From Gnetum montanum (lineage: Eukaryota; Streptophyta; Gnetopsida; Gnetales; Gnetaceae): a stretch of 64,000 nucleotides of DNA. Within the stretch, counting starts at the first letter, position 1. The number at the start of each line of letters is the position of its first letter. The stretch covers positions 654,679 through 718,678 of the forward strand of contig MNCI01034058.1 in assembly GCA_015680685.1 (NCBI GenBank), written 5' to 3'. Of this stretch, positions 11,967 to 24,353 are shown piece by piece. The notes beneath the pieces were generated by a model, which did not search any database, had not been told where the DNA came from, and worked only from the letters and a program-made list of their open reading frames with translations. Both the position numbers and the translations under genes were made by a program.

Positions 11967-12113
11967 CTTTGTTTGTGGAATGTGCGTTATTTACGTCTGA
12001 GTTCTAAGGGAATACCATTATATCATTGTATGAACCTAAAGGTCAATATCATTCCCACTATACATAGAATTATAAAATCATACTAACAATTTCTTTTTTC
12101 TTTGTTTTTCAAA

Positions 12114-14470
12114 ATGTCTTCTTCTTCTCACAAGCAAGAAGATATCAAACCACCGATCCCACAAGAATGCAAGGTGGTATACACTCATCCAGATGAGTTT
12201 GTGCCAAATTTCACCTTCATCCCACGTTAGGATGAACAAATGCGATGGTGTGATATGGATGGCAACATTGTCTTCCCCCTAATCGATCTATTCCTGAGAT
12301 GCTATTCAAAACCCTTAAAACGTTGGGCATAGCAAATCTTCACGAAGAGTACAATGTGGATGGATATGACACTCGGAACTACTGTCCCACTAAAACAAAA
12401 TGTAAACAAGATTAACATTAGGAGAATCTCCATGAATGAGGATCCTCCCTTGGAAGATTCTCAACATGAAATTTCTCCACTCCTACTACTAATGGTGAGG
12501 GTGTGAACCTGACCCTACAATCGACTATTCATAGACTGGGTTTAGGAAAGAGTGATAGCCAAGGTAGGGACTCAGGTAAGCACTACAATAGTAAGGGATC
12601 TAAGGATGGTGATTGTAATAAGTGTAAGAGTGGTTGTGGAAACTACAATGGAGGTGGTGGTCCATCTTCCTTTTCATCCTCTTCATCTAATTTTAAACAT
12701 TCCTCTTCTTCTGATAATTGTCATGGAAGTTATCATCGAAACAACCATGATGAAGGTGAATGGTGAAATAACAATGATTGTGAAGACCACCAAAACCAAA
12801 GGGATGGCCAAAACCATCATCGAGGTCATCAATGTAGTGATGATGATGAACCTTTATTGGTAACTTAAAGTATGTTCAAAATTGTGGAGGTAGTTAAAAT
12901 CCCAATCAGACATATGAAGGATAGTCAGATCAAGCGTCTAGATATGAACAATATCCAAATATTTGAAGGGGGTTACAACTTTGATTCACAAACACATCTA
13001 CAATCTTTTCAAGATGCATGTGCCTTATAGAACATAAATAATGAGTGGTAGAAACTCAAGCTTTTCCTAAGGACACTCATTAACGAAGTTGAAAGCTAGT
13101 ACTGGTTCTTAGAGCCAAAATCTATCTGCCGATGGAGTACCATGTTAGAGCTGTTCAATGATAAATACCAGATGTACTCTAGAGTGTCTAATCTGAGAAG
13201 GTAAATCCAAGGCTAGAAACAAGAAACATATGAACCCTTGAATATCACCATGAGTGGATATGATTCACTCTTACACCAATGCCCTAGCCATGGTTATTCT
13301 CAAAGGAAACAACTTTGCCACATCATAGATGGACTCATAGTAGAAACAAGAAGAACCCTTGGGGTGTATGCTCAAGGAAGGTTGTTTGAACTAAGAGCTC
13401 ATCAGATCCAAAGGTTAATTGAGCAAGTAGAAAAATAAAAAGATGAGCTCTAAAAAAGGAAAAGTGTTGAAGAGTATAATATGGACCCTCCATTAGAAAA
13501 TAAGAGGTTTGATTTTGTGATGAGGAGGAGTCACCAATTGATGAAGTGGTGAACAGAAAGATCTTGCCCATCCAAAAATTTGTTTCTAATATTTTCACCA
13601 AGGTTGACAAGTTATGGGACTCTTTGGATGAGAAATTTAAAATTTTTTTACAGATTACTGAAGAATCCAAAGAACAAAATAGTGATTGTAATCGTAGGAG
13701 GCAAAAAGAAGTTGAACGTGCCTACCAAAGAGGTAAGGGCAAAGCTGTTGTAGTAGAGGAAGTTGTGGGAGTTTGACTTTGATGATGAAATTGAATGTAA
13801 CATATGCTAATATGAACATCAAAATGGATGTTTCCTTGTGATGTCACACTTACAAGAGTCTAGAGTGTATGCATTGAATCCTCACCTAGAACGTAGGCAA
13901 GCTCCAAGATGATTGCCTTATTTTCAAGGTAGTCCAAGATAGTTCCATTAACAACAACAAGCTTATTACCCAAGTGGAACTCCTCCACAACCTTATGAAT
14001 AATTCCAATAGTGGTACCATTCACAATTCTGGGGAATGCCATGACCAAGGTAGCAGTACCCATATAGGCAACTAGATCCATATGGGTAGTATGTTCAGTA
14101 GCCCATCTCCTCTCAAAGTTCTGCAAGTCATGCATCATTCTAGCATCACTATTATCCTCTAGAATACCACTAAACACATTCATCTTCTACTCAAGGGGAA
14201 ACCCCATATCCATATCCTTATCATCCTCCACATCCCTCTACTCCTAGACCTCAACCTTCAACCAAATTAGCTCCTACTCCATCTATGCAGGGTAAGATTC
14301 CTCGATAGCCACAATAATGAAATGCTACAAGGGTTGTACACTCACAACCAGTTTTCTTTTGTCCTAGTAGTCCTCTCCAACCCTCACAACCTACTCCAAA
14401 TAATCATCCTACATCTCCATCACCCTCATCCTCTACATAAAATACCTTGAAGTGCCCTTCAAACCAAGTG
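12114..14470 (+). pseudogene. Element C gag
   Basis: Starts at the ATG of MSSSSHKQEDIKPPIPQEC about 165 bases after the LTR. A Ser/Gly-rich low-complexity segment follows (12503-12766). A capsid-type stretch comes next at about 12890-13440, with NIQIFEGGYNFDSQTHLQSF, LFNDKYQMYS and RRTLGVYAQGRLFELRAHQI. After a frame change at 13776 comes a Cys/His stretch (CNICQYEHQNGC) that may be a decayed zinc knuckle. The tail (about 13870-14470) is rich in Gln, Pro and Tyr and has many TAG stops where Gln (CAG) would fit. Minus-strand frames at 13335-13670 and 13860-14183 are shadows of this gene. Confidence 0.7.
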
Positions 14471-14484
14471 TTTCCTAGGATCCA

Positions 14485-16030
14485 CACTGTAATGCTAACT
14501 CATGTTATTTCTGGCTAGATCAAGGTCAAAAATCTTCCTACAAAAAGATATGGTCTAGGAAGTTGACTCATCTATCTAGATTACTGGATAGGAGCCATGC
14601 AAATATTTTCTCAACTCTGGTTCCAAAGTTAATCTCATCTCTTGAAATGTATAAGGCCTAGAACCTACCACCTCTCAAGAAGAGCAACATTAATTTAGAA
14701 TTACTAGATCAATCAATTACTATCCTTCTAGGATTAGTAGAGGACATTATGACCATAGTTTATGGGTGTTCTTATCTTGCTAATTTTCTATTAATCAAGG
14801 TGGACAACTGTAAAAGTGACTTCCCCATCATCATGGAAAGGGCTTCGTTAAGCACGTTCTACACATGAATGGGTATAAGGGACCTATCTCTCGAAATATC
14901 TAAGAAAAATAAGCTAGGAAAAATTAAGATGAATCATATTCCATGCATCATGTATAGTGATAATGGGTGTAATTGCATGCAAAAGATTTGATTAGTCAAG
15001 AGCACATACATTAAAGCATGCAATTAGTGTGCACAAGAGATTAACATTCAAAGGTGTCTATATGTAGCAGCCACAAAATAGCAGGACACTCAGTGGCTGA
15101 TGGTTGATTCAGATAGCAACACAATGTGTATGGAGCCAACTAAGAGCCTAATATGTGCATATGTTGAAGGCATGAACAAAATTAAACAAGTTCATTCCCA
15201 ACTCTCTAATGAAGATGATGATACCTATTGGGGAGAGTTGGAAATCCCTGATCACTTCAAGCAGGAGCCTTTAGAACTAAAAACATTACCAGCTAACATG
15301 GAGTATGCATTTTTAAAGAATGGTAAACTGGTCATCATTAATGCCAAATTTTCTCTTGAGCAAAAAGAAAATTTGTTGAAAGTAGTAAATAAATGGTCAA
15401 TAGCCTTTACTTGGTCATATTTAGAGCTAATAGGAATTGATCCAAGGATATGCTAGCGTCGCATCTACACTAACCCTACCATGAAGCCTAGAAGGCAATC
15501 GCAGAGGTAGTTGAACCCCAAATTAAAGAAAATCATCAAGGAGGAGATAGAGAAACTCCTCAAGGTGGGGTTCATATATCCAATCGCAAATAGTGAGTGG
15601 GTTACCTATGTGTAATAGTACTGAAGAAGGGTGGAAAATGGCAGGTCTGCATCGACACTAGGCTATTAAATATAGCAACATTTAAGAATCAGTTTCCTTT
15701 GCCATTTGTAGATCAAGTGTTAGACATCATATCTAAGCATTGTTATTATAGCTTTTTGGATGGTTATAGTGGCTATAACCAAATCCAAATTGCACTCGAA
15801 GATTAGGCCAAGACAACATTCATGAGTCCCTAGGGGACTTTTGCATATTGTAAGTTGCCATTTGACCTATGCAATGCTCCTACAACATTTTAACGCTTGG
15901 TCCTTAGTATCTTTCAATAGAAAATTAGTGGTGATGTTAAAGTCTTCATGGATGACAGACATATCCACCTATGGAGCTACCTTTGAACAAGGCTTGGGCT
16001 GACTTGAAAAAGTGTTGAAAAGATGTGTTG
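14485..16030 (+). pseudogene. Element C protease remnant and reverse transcriptase
   Basis: From about 14690 a decayed protease C-terminus can be read (NLELLDQSITILLG, then DFPIIMERASL, the usual PIILGRPFL region). The frame at 15100-15456 is the RT N-terminal linker typical of Athila/Tat elements (LELKTLPANMEYAF, KWSIAFTWSYLELIGIDPRI). The palm follows: VLKKGGKWQVCIDTRLLN at about 15620, then FLDGYSGYNQIQIALED. The catalytic motif reads FMDD at about 15945 instead of YVDD. TAG stops interrupt it several times (for example after IDPRIC and ALED). Expected role: copying the genomic RNA in the capsid. Not functional now. Confidence 0.85.
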
Positions 16031-16199
16031 AGATAAACCTATAGCTCAACTAGCAAAATAACCATCTCATGGTCCAACAAGGCATTGCGCTAGGGCACTG
16101 AATTTCATAAAAAGGGATTCAAGTAGACCCAGAAAAGATAAGGGTCATCCAAGAAATAACATGTCAACTAGAGATTGTTAAATATGTCTAGTCATTCCT

Positions 16200-16760
16200 T
16201 GGACACACTAGTTATTATCGATGATTTATTAAGAATTTCTCTAAGATCGTAAAGTCGTTGGTAGAACTTACAAAGAAAGATGTACCTTTCATTTGGACCA
16301 AGGAATGTGAACATGCATTTTAATAATTAAAAGAGAAACTCGTAGAAACACCAATCCTATGAGCACTAGATTAAACCAAATCATTCCATATCATGATAGA
16401 TGCATCTAACTATGCTTTGGGAGTAGTGCTCACATAGATGGATGATAAGAAACGTCCATATTATATCCACTATGCAAGTAGAAGCATTGTGGGAGTATAG
16501 TTAAATTACACCACCATGGAGAAAAAATTAATGGCAGTGGTGTACATGCTAGAAAATTTTAGACATTGTGTGCTAGGTTACAAAGTATTTGTGCATATGG
16601 ACCATAGTGCAATTAGCTTCCTCATGAATAAGTTGATGGTGAGCCCTCATGTTGTACAGTGGTTTCTGATCTTACAAGAATTAGATCTCACTATGGTAGA
16701 TTGAAAAGGAACCAAGAATGTGTCACTAACCACCTCTCTTGTTTAAGATGGGATAACAAA
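16200..16760 (+). pseudogene. Element C RNase H
   Basis: The stretch FHIMIDASNYALGVVLT at about 16381 carries the first catalytic Asp of Ty3 RNase H. YYIHYASRSI and NYTTMEKKLMAVVYMLENFR carry the catalytic Glu context, and GYKVFVHMDHSAISFLMNK the next Asp (D in MDH). The connection to RT passes SFLGHTSYYR, the usual thumb/connection motif. Stops at VLT*MDD and GV*LNY match single-base losses. No second, archaeal-type RNase H is visible before integrase, which fits Athila and not Tat elements. Confidence 0.8.
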
Positions 16761-16919
16761 GAGGAGGAGAGCCTACCCTCTGATCAGTTTCCAAACAAAC
16801 TCCTCTTTCCTGGAGCACTAAATGAACAAACGCCTGAAAAAGCAATATGGTATAATGACATCCTCACATATATTCTCACTCAAGAGATGCCACAAGACTT
16901 GGATTTTAGGAAGAAACAA

Positions 16920-18060
16920 CAATTTCTTCATTAGGCCAAATACTTCATAGAGATCAATGGACATCTTTACAAGGTGTGTGCCGATGGCCTAATTTGTTGA
17001 TGTGTCCCTGATGAAGATCAACTATGCATTCTCTAGGATGCTCATGAAGGGCCTTGCAGAGGCCACTATACAGGAAGATGCATAGCCATAAATACCCTAA
17101 TGGTAGGATACTATTGGCCTACAATCTTTAGGGATGCCCACCAGTTTGTTAAGTCTTGTGAACATTGTCAACCTGATGGGGGGATGACCGATCACATGGA
17201 AGATCCTCAATAGTGGATTCAACCATTGAAACCTTTCAACATATGGGGTGTTGACTTCATGGGTCCTATCAAACCCATGTCTAATGGGAAGGCATATATT
17301 ATAGTAGCAGTTAACTACTACATAAAATGGACGGAAGCGGTAGCAGTTATTGATTGTACATCATCCATTGCTACCAAATTTATACAACAAAATATCGTGA
17401 ACAGGTTTGGGCTGCCACATTCACTAATTTCTAATGCAATGCTTAGAAAATTAATGCAATGTTTAGGGGTAGAACGTAAATTAACAACATCTTACCACCC
17501 CTAAGCCAATGGTCAAGCAAAGGTAACCAATTGGGAGATTACAAAAATACTATCGTGGATCATTAGCAAATATAGGAAGGACTAGAGTGAAAAACTTAAT
17601 AATGCTCTTTGGGCTTATCATTCAACTTCAAAACTTCCTATTGGTTATTCTCCCTATGCGTTAGTGTATGGAAACCTTCCAATGCTCTTGATTCAATCCA
17701 AGCTCCGTACACCCTCAATGGCCTCTGATCTAAACCTTGATCTAAGTCTAGCACAGAAGGAAAAATTGATTAATCTAAACATGTTAGATGAAAATTTCCT
17801 CATGGCCCTATCCTTGAATGAGGTGAACAAAGCATTCAACAAGCAACATCATGACCTTAGAATCAAGAAAGTAAAATTGCTACTAGGAGATAAGGTTCTC
17901 TATTAGAACCCCACACATGTACCTCAAAAATAAAAATTCCAAACATTGTGGGAAGGATCTTATATAATTGATCAAACCTTTCTCTTTGGGGCCATGTTGA
18001 TTTACAAACCTGAAAGCCCAAATAAAAAGTAGTTGATCAACATCCAACAAGTTAAAGCTT
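16920..18060 (+). pseudogene. Element C integrase
   Basis: The HHCC zinc finger is readable at about 17035-17165 (AHEGPCRGHYTGR, then YYWPTIFRDA, then CEHCQ). The catalytic core starts WGVDFMGPIKPMSNGKAYI at about 17250. The second catalytic Asp is changed: the usual SDNG context reads SNAM. The Glu context NGQAE reads NGQAK. So two of the three DDE residues look lost. The tail ends with QTLWEGSYIIDQTF and NIQQVKAF near 18060. Integration of cDNA is the family role; this copy cannot perform it. Confidence 0.85.
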
Positions 18061-18069
18061 TCCTAGAAC

Positions 18070-20308
18070 CAAGACAGGCCAATGTAAATACCACCTGAAT
18101 AGATGGAAAACCACATTCTATTTTTTAGATCTCCTCCCTCGAACTTAGTCATGGGGAAGATGGCCATCCATGCTGACCATTACCATGGCCTATCAATTTT
18201 TCTATCTTTTTATTTTTTATGTTTTTGATTTTCAAATTTTTCATAATTTTACACCATCTTTAGTAGCTTTAAAATTTCTTGATTATTTTACACTTTCTTA
18301 TATATTTTACTTTATTTTTCTTTCTTTTTTTAAGTGTAATATTTTCTCATTTTTGCTAATAAATTTGCTTTATTTTCATAAGACACAGTGCCATTGCTAT
18401 TTACTAATGATGGTTTGTGCTTAATGTGTGATTATTGATGTCTAGTTTCTATTTTTAAGTTTTGATGTCTAATGACTTTGAAATGGTTTATTTTTCATGG
18501 AATAGGTAGTGAGTCCACATCATCCACCCATCCAATGAACTCTATGGTTTTCCTTGTTCAAGGAATTTGAGGTCCCTTTCCATTGACTTTTACTCAATTA
18601 GTGACGTTGGTAGTTCTGAAATTAGGAAAGATTCAAAGGTTTGTAAAGGGTGTGACTTCAAGGAAACTTAATACTCTTTGTCTTATCCTTGTTGCTTTAG
18701 TGCTTAAGTGTTTTTCACAAACTTTTTACCATTCCACACCAACCACTACTAGGAAGTCAAATAATGTCGTTGCATGGTGTGGTTCCCATTCAAAAAGAGA
18801 GAGGGAGAGAGAGAGAAAACAAAACTAATGGGAATTCAATGCATACCCCTTTGACACAAATAAGTCCTTGCATGGTGTGGTTCCCATTTAAAAAAAAAGA
18901 AAAAAATAAAAACAATGGAAATTCACAGCACACCCCTTCAACAAATAAACAGGCTACAAACACTGGTTATGGGATTTGAACAACATGCACCTATGCTTGA
19001 AAGTCCCCTCTAACTAAGGCCTTCCTTCTATATGACTTCCTACTTCTCTTTTCTTCTTTCTATGGAATGGTGGTTATTTTGTGGAAGCAATCTTGTGTCT
19101 TGAGTGGATGGATTGGTCTTAGAGTGATAATGTGAAGTCATTGAAAGTAGATGGTTTTGGTCTAGACTAAGGATGGAACTTCCTAAGTCATTTTAACCAC
19201 AAATTCCACAAGGAACTTCTTATGACCTCAATTTGGAACTCCATTCCACCTTCTCTATCATCCATCCATGCTACTGTAACTCACCTCACTGAGGAGTTCT
19301 ATGTTATGCTCTATGTCTTAGTCTAATGTATTGAGATTCTTGAATGGATTCTTTCAAGTTAGTCCTTAACTTGTCATGATCATTAAATCAACTATGTGGC
19401 CCACAAACTCCTTAGTTGAGGTTATGCAAGGGCAAAAAGGGCATGAGCCTACTATGGGAGGACCCACTTGCATAGCTTTTGGCTTGATTAGTTAAGGTTC
19501 CTTACCTTTGGCATCACTACAATCCTATATTTCACATTTTCCATTGCATAAACTACTCAATACTCCTTAATCTTTCATTTCATTCATCCACTAAATCAAT
19601 TTTTCTCCATGTTTTCAAATTTATGAGCTTCAATACCCTCTTATCATGATTTCATACTATTCTTAGTCTTTTGAGCTTTCCTTTGATCCTAGTTTCATCC
19701 AAAATTTTTTTGTATTTTAAAATTTTGACCAAGTTAATTATGGTTGTTGACTATGTCAATGAGGCCTCATTGAAGCAGTTGACCATGTCAATGAGGCCTC
19801 GTCGACTGGGTCTTGTCAATGTAGTGCTTAGATCCTATATATACCATTGGACACTTTGGGGTTTTTTGCAAATTGTTCATAACACAGGGAATTTTTGCAA
19901 TTTTTCAGAGTCCAAAACCTTCCATAGTTCATAACTTCCCAATCATTTGTCCAAATCACTATGTTTTTCAATCCTACACTTACTAGAGGTAAGATCTTTA
20001 TCATAGGGGCTACAAACCTTAAGGTTTATAATGAAAAATTGATGAAAATTTTTGGAAATTTTCCTAACTCCTCCAAAGGTTTAATAACCTTAACTATATA
20101 TAAACATCAAATTTTTCCCAAGTTAACCCTTCCAAAAATCCCTGAAATGAATTATTCATAATAACACATAAAATAAATAATAATCAAGTTAATTAAATCA
20201 TCCATAATCAAAACCTAGCCAAGTGTAACTATGCTCAAGAGTTAAGTTATCCTAATTGTTTTAAGGTTATGCTATAATTGCTAATCCATGGTCTTATTGT
20301 GATTACAA
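18070..20308 (+). other. Spacer between pol and accessory ORF in element C
   Basis: AT-rich, no recognisable domain. It holds a two-copy tandem duplication of about 90 bases (about 18764-18860 and 18861-18950, each containing TTGCATGGTGTGGTTCCCAT), a GA-rich microsatellite in the first copy (18797-18818), and palindromic GAGGCCTC motifs at 19757-19800 that also occur in the element C LTR. Short plus-strand frames at 18170, 18583, 19671 and 19961 have no family support. Confidence 0.6.
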
Positions 20309-23111
20309 ATGGCACCCAAACAAAAATGTCTATAGGAAGGAGAACCCTCACAACCATTGGAGAAGTAGCCTAGAGCTAGAAGAGGTTAACAAGAACAAGG
20401 CCAAGAACTACCAGAGGAAACCCATGTAATAGGACCTCTTTGAGAGGAGCCCAAAGTGGACTCTATCTAACAAATTCTAGGGGAAGAAGTGCCAATTGAA
20501 TAATCACAAAGAGGAGAAGTGTTTGGACCTATGCCAAGGATTGATATCACATTGACTCAAGCTTGCCTAGACATCATTCAGTCCTAAGATATTCAAAGAT
20601 CAGTTCTTCAAGAGATTAACTTCTAGCCATATTTGGAGAAAGCCCCAAAGGATGTTAAGACACAACTACAGACCTATCCCATGTGGCTAGTCAACATGCC
20701 TAGTGGGGAATGGTATATGGGAGAAACATATCTCTTCTATAGTAGCTAAAGGTTGGGGTCCATTGTCAAGATCAAGGACATTAAAGTGTCCTACTTGGTA
20801 GATGCCATTGCAAAGGCATTTGGGCTGCCTAACATAGGAACATAGCTGGCTGAATTGTCTTTAAAAGGCAATCGAGAGGCCAACAGGGAGTGAACCCAAT
20901 GATGTTATGGGGTAGATCCTAAGGAGTATGATGCGCTCACACTGGCAAAGTGAATTTATTTTAAGATTGCAACCTATTACCTCAATTCAACAGTGAGGCC
21001 AAGCAAGGTGACTACTTTCTCTACCCAAGCATGCACCAATCTAAGTAGGAAGTTCCCCATTAACTTTCCATAACTACTATACTTGGAGATTGAAAAATGT
21101 TTTAAAGAAAATGAACGTGGAAGAAAGACCTTTCCATTTCCATGCCTCATTAGAAAAATTTGCAAAATGGAAAGCATTGTTTGCTACTCTAATGACATGC
21201 TTAGGCATGCTCCCTTGGCCTCATGGGAAAAAATCATGAAGGATAAAATGCTAGTAACAACCCAAGAAGAGGAGTTACCACCACCACCACCTACTTAGGA
21301 AAAAACACCGAAGGCCTACGCAACCATTAAACAACTATAGAAAATCTAAGAACATCTCTTGAGCAAACAAGAGCAACAAGCAGGAATGAATGGGGCAAAT
21401 CCATCTATGTATCGGCCAACAATCAATCAACTTAACAAGGTGTCTCAAATAGTTAGCCAGATGGAGAGGGGTGGTCCTATTTTATTTTCCCAAAGAATGC
21501 AACTACCTTCAAGGTCAGACCTTAATTCTCAAGAGGTGATGGTATCATTAGCAACACATCATCTATTCCAAAAAATCTCTAGGAATGCCACCACTTTCTC
21601 GATGAGGTTGGAGGAAGGTGAAGAGGCAACTGTCTTGGTGATGCAGCACCAAGGGTAGGAGATAGTGGTAGAAGTGGTAGCTGACCATGTAGCTAAAGTA
21701 CTAAATGCACCTACAACATCTGTACTAGATGTATCTGCACTCCAAGATGTGTAGATGTCTGTAAGCATGATCAATGGGAAGTTAGATGTAGCTCAAACAT
21801 GAAAATTTGTTGGAATGACTAGTAGGAATCGAGCAATTGACTCTAGATCTTTGATCTTTCAAAGAACATCACCACAACCCAGTTGAAGATACTGAATGCA
21901 AGGGGTAGATGTATTATTTTGGAGGGGCAACTAGAAATGGCCCAAGAGAAAAATCAACGCTTGGCCGTAGAGGTTGCCAAATTTCATGTCTAACTTGTAG
22001 AATAAGTTATCCTTAGCCTATCAGTGACAAGAGATGAAGATGTCAAATAGCTTCAAGAATGATTTTAGAAGGCTGAGGAAGAAGTAGTGATGGTCATCTT
22101 TAAATAATTTGTAACATAAGCTAAAATGCACTCAATCAAAAAGGACTTGAATCAGATGCACCAAGAGAATGAAGCATTGACTACACAAAATTATCACTTA
22201 CAAAATGTTGATACTTAAAGAGATTAGATGCAAGAATTCATTCATCAAAAGTAGGAGTAGCTTGCTAGGGTAATCACTAAACTAAGGAAATTAGCTATGG
22301 AAAATTGTAATTTTTCAATGGAGGAGGTATGTACTTTGCATCAAAATTCTGCTATCGAGATTGTTGCTTGGAAGAACAAAGCACTCAAATTTGAGAAAGT
22401 GAAAAATCACTATAGGGACTAGGTTGGTCTACAAAAGGAAGTGAATGAAAAAAAAATCCAAATCACAAAGGTAAAAATGAAAGAAGCCCTCTAGAAACTT
22501 AGCAAGACAGAGAGATGTGGTAGCCCATCCTTGATGGGATTCATGCCTATAACAAAGTAGAGATCCACTTAAAGGAGTTGCAAATCGAGGAGTGGAAAGA
22601 GTACATGGAGTTGTCCAATCTTTGTTATGCAAACCTAACAATGTTGGCTACTAGACAGTTGCAGTTAGAGTTAGACAAAAAAGTGGTTAGCTCATATCTA
22701 CTATACAAGGTCGAGTTCAAACACCACAGTGACACAAAGCAAAAGCTTGAGACTGCTAACGCTAAACTCAATGTTCTCAAAGGGTGATTCAAAGGTCAAC
22801 AATCTATCATTGAGAACCTAGCCAGATGGATGAATGACTACCAGGAGCTAAAGAACATAGTGAGAACATTTGACATTGAACATAAACAGTTTACTACTTG
22901 GTTTTTCAATGCCAAGGAGTTGTTTCCAACAATCCCATGTCCTTGGGATGTGCCCATTCTAACCCACATTGGGAAAGCTATGTGGACGATGCATGATCCT
23001 AGGAGTAAGGAGGAGAAAATGAAAGTACTGCTAGATTCTTTTTCACCTCTTTCTTTAAGTTGTAGTAGTAGCAAGACAACCTTAGCCACCTCAACCATTG
23101 CCAGTGCGTGA
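20309..23111 (+). pseudogene. Element C accessory ORF (post-integrase, sense strand)
   Basis: Begins MAPKQK at 20309 and can be read to ASTIASA at 23111, with at least one frameshift and many stops, nearly all TAG. The N-terminal third includes WLVNMPSGEWYMGETYLFYS and LVDAIAKAFGLPN. The middle includes KFPINFP, LLYLEIEKCFKENERG and FPFPCLIRKICKM. This resembles the plant putative transposon protein family (annotated Transposase_32) found as an extra ORF in Athila/Tat elements. From about 21800 the sequence is Lys/Glu/Gln-rich and predicted coiled coil, ending with FFNAKELFPT. The antisense gene of element F has the same order (similar middle, coiled-coil tail) and also starts MAPK. Function unknown; the position is where env-like ORFs sit, but no signal peptide or membrane segment is visible. 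Confidence 0.65.
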
Positions 23112-23390
23112 AGCTAGTGAAAGTCCCTCGAAGCCTCAGGAACCACCATCACCTAGGACTATTTAATCTTCTAAAAAAAGCTTCACACCATCAAGGAATG
23201 TGTTGTCCAATTTTTGAAGAGTTGAGTCATGGTTAATTTTGTGTCTTGAACACCTTTATTTTTTGTAATGTGTTGATCTATACACTCCATTTCTTGTCAA
23301 GTCAGTTAGTTTGTTTTGTGTGATGATAAGTTAGTCAATAATCTCATACCTTTTCAATTTTGTAACAAAACTCGAGGATGAGTTTTCATT

Positions 23391-23404
23391 CAGCCGTGGG
23401 GGTA
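23391..23404 (+). other. Element C polypurine tract
   Basis: CAGCCGTGGGGGTA directly before the LTR start TGATGAG. The G5 run and position identify it as the plus-strand primer. Confidence 0.7.
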
Positions 23405-24352
23405 TGATGAGTCATGTTAAGTTAGCTACATCCATGAGGCCTCATCAATGTTTTCTCATTGACTGGGCCTCATCGATGAGGCCTAGTCAATGTATCTTAC
23501 CATGCATCAACAAGGCCTCATTGATGCAGTGTCATTTTGTTTTATTTTCAGCTATAAATACACGCTTGCAGCTACATTTATGGTAATAAGTAAATTGTAG
23601 TTGTAGCGGAGCTCTTGCATTTTTTTCATTTGAAAGTTAGAATGTTTCCTCCAAGTGCCTACAACAGGAGTCATTAAGTGTACAGATCTTTATTCGAGCA
23701 TTGTTGTACTTGAGCACAAGAGTGTGTGCGAAAATAAAGACAAGCTTTCTGATAAACCTTGCAGCACTTTGGATAGATTAGCTATTTTATTTATGCATTT
23801 TCTATTTTCAATTATTTATTAAATATTTTCAATTAGTTATTAAATATTTCCCAGTTGTTACATTAATGAGAAAATTAAGCAAGATAGATTACACACATAA
23901 ATACGACTACTTTGAGCCTAACAAGTATTCACTTGGTAATCCCAGGAGTGTTATCGCTTGGTATGCCCAGTAGCGTAGCACTTGGTTGCCTACTAGTGGA
24001 TATGTAGGTTCAGAACATGTATGGAAAGTGGAAATAGAGGCTTATGTTAGGATCAGTTAAACACTAGTTAATTAATTGATTTAGATTAGTTAATCAAATT
24101 CCTTTTATCTACATTTCAAGCACCCAACTATAAAACATAAAAATGATAAAAATCAAATGCCTCAATTACACTTAACCATACCAACAAATGTCACAAGGGT
24201 AATTGGGAAGACAACGATTGACCTTAAGGCTAGATTCACTTCCTAAAGGGCTAGTGCATTAGAAAAGATAAAGTCTGTAAAATTCAACTAGATCACACTT
24301 GAATGCTTTATGATTTGTATGGTTGGGTGTAGGGGTACCTCACTGCTCATCA
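23405..24352 (+). repeat. Element C 3' LTR (complete, 948 bp)
   Basis: TGATGAG at 23405 and CTCATCA at 24352 are perfect inverted ends. The U3 part contains repeated palindromic ATGAGGCCTCAT-type motifs (23435-23525). The part from 23965 is shared with the 5' LTR. The next base after the LTR begins the element D LTR fragment. Confidence 0.9.
23553..23560 (+). promoter_or_regulatory. Element C LTR TATA box
   Basis: TATAAATA, about 150 bases into the LTR and just after the palindromic repeats. Transcription would start near 23585. The 5' LTR has lost this box through its truncation, so C can no longer transcribe itself. Confidence 0.6.
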
Positions 24353-24353
24353 A

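Larger units (their letters stand above)
11575..24352 (+). mobile_element. Element C: Athila-like Ty3 retrotransposon with a long accessory ORF
   Basis: The 3' LTR (23405-24352) has perfect 7-bp inverted ends (TGATGAG...CTCATCA). Its last 388 bases align with 11575-11947, the truncated 5' LTR. A primer-binding site follows at 11948 and a purine tract precedes 23405, so the element reads on the plus strand. Order: gag, protease remnant, RT, RNase H, integrase, 2.2-kb spacer, accessory ORF, LTR. The TTGGCGCCGTTGCC-type primer site and a long post-integrase ORF in the sense direction are Athila-like traits. All coding parts are decayed, with TAG the commonest stop. Confidence 0.85.

Noticed and set aside
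13335-14183. Two minus-strand ORFs of about 110 codons
   Set aside because: Shadows of element C gag, whose plus-strand reading has recognisable content (capsid-type text, Gln/Pro-rich tail).
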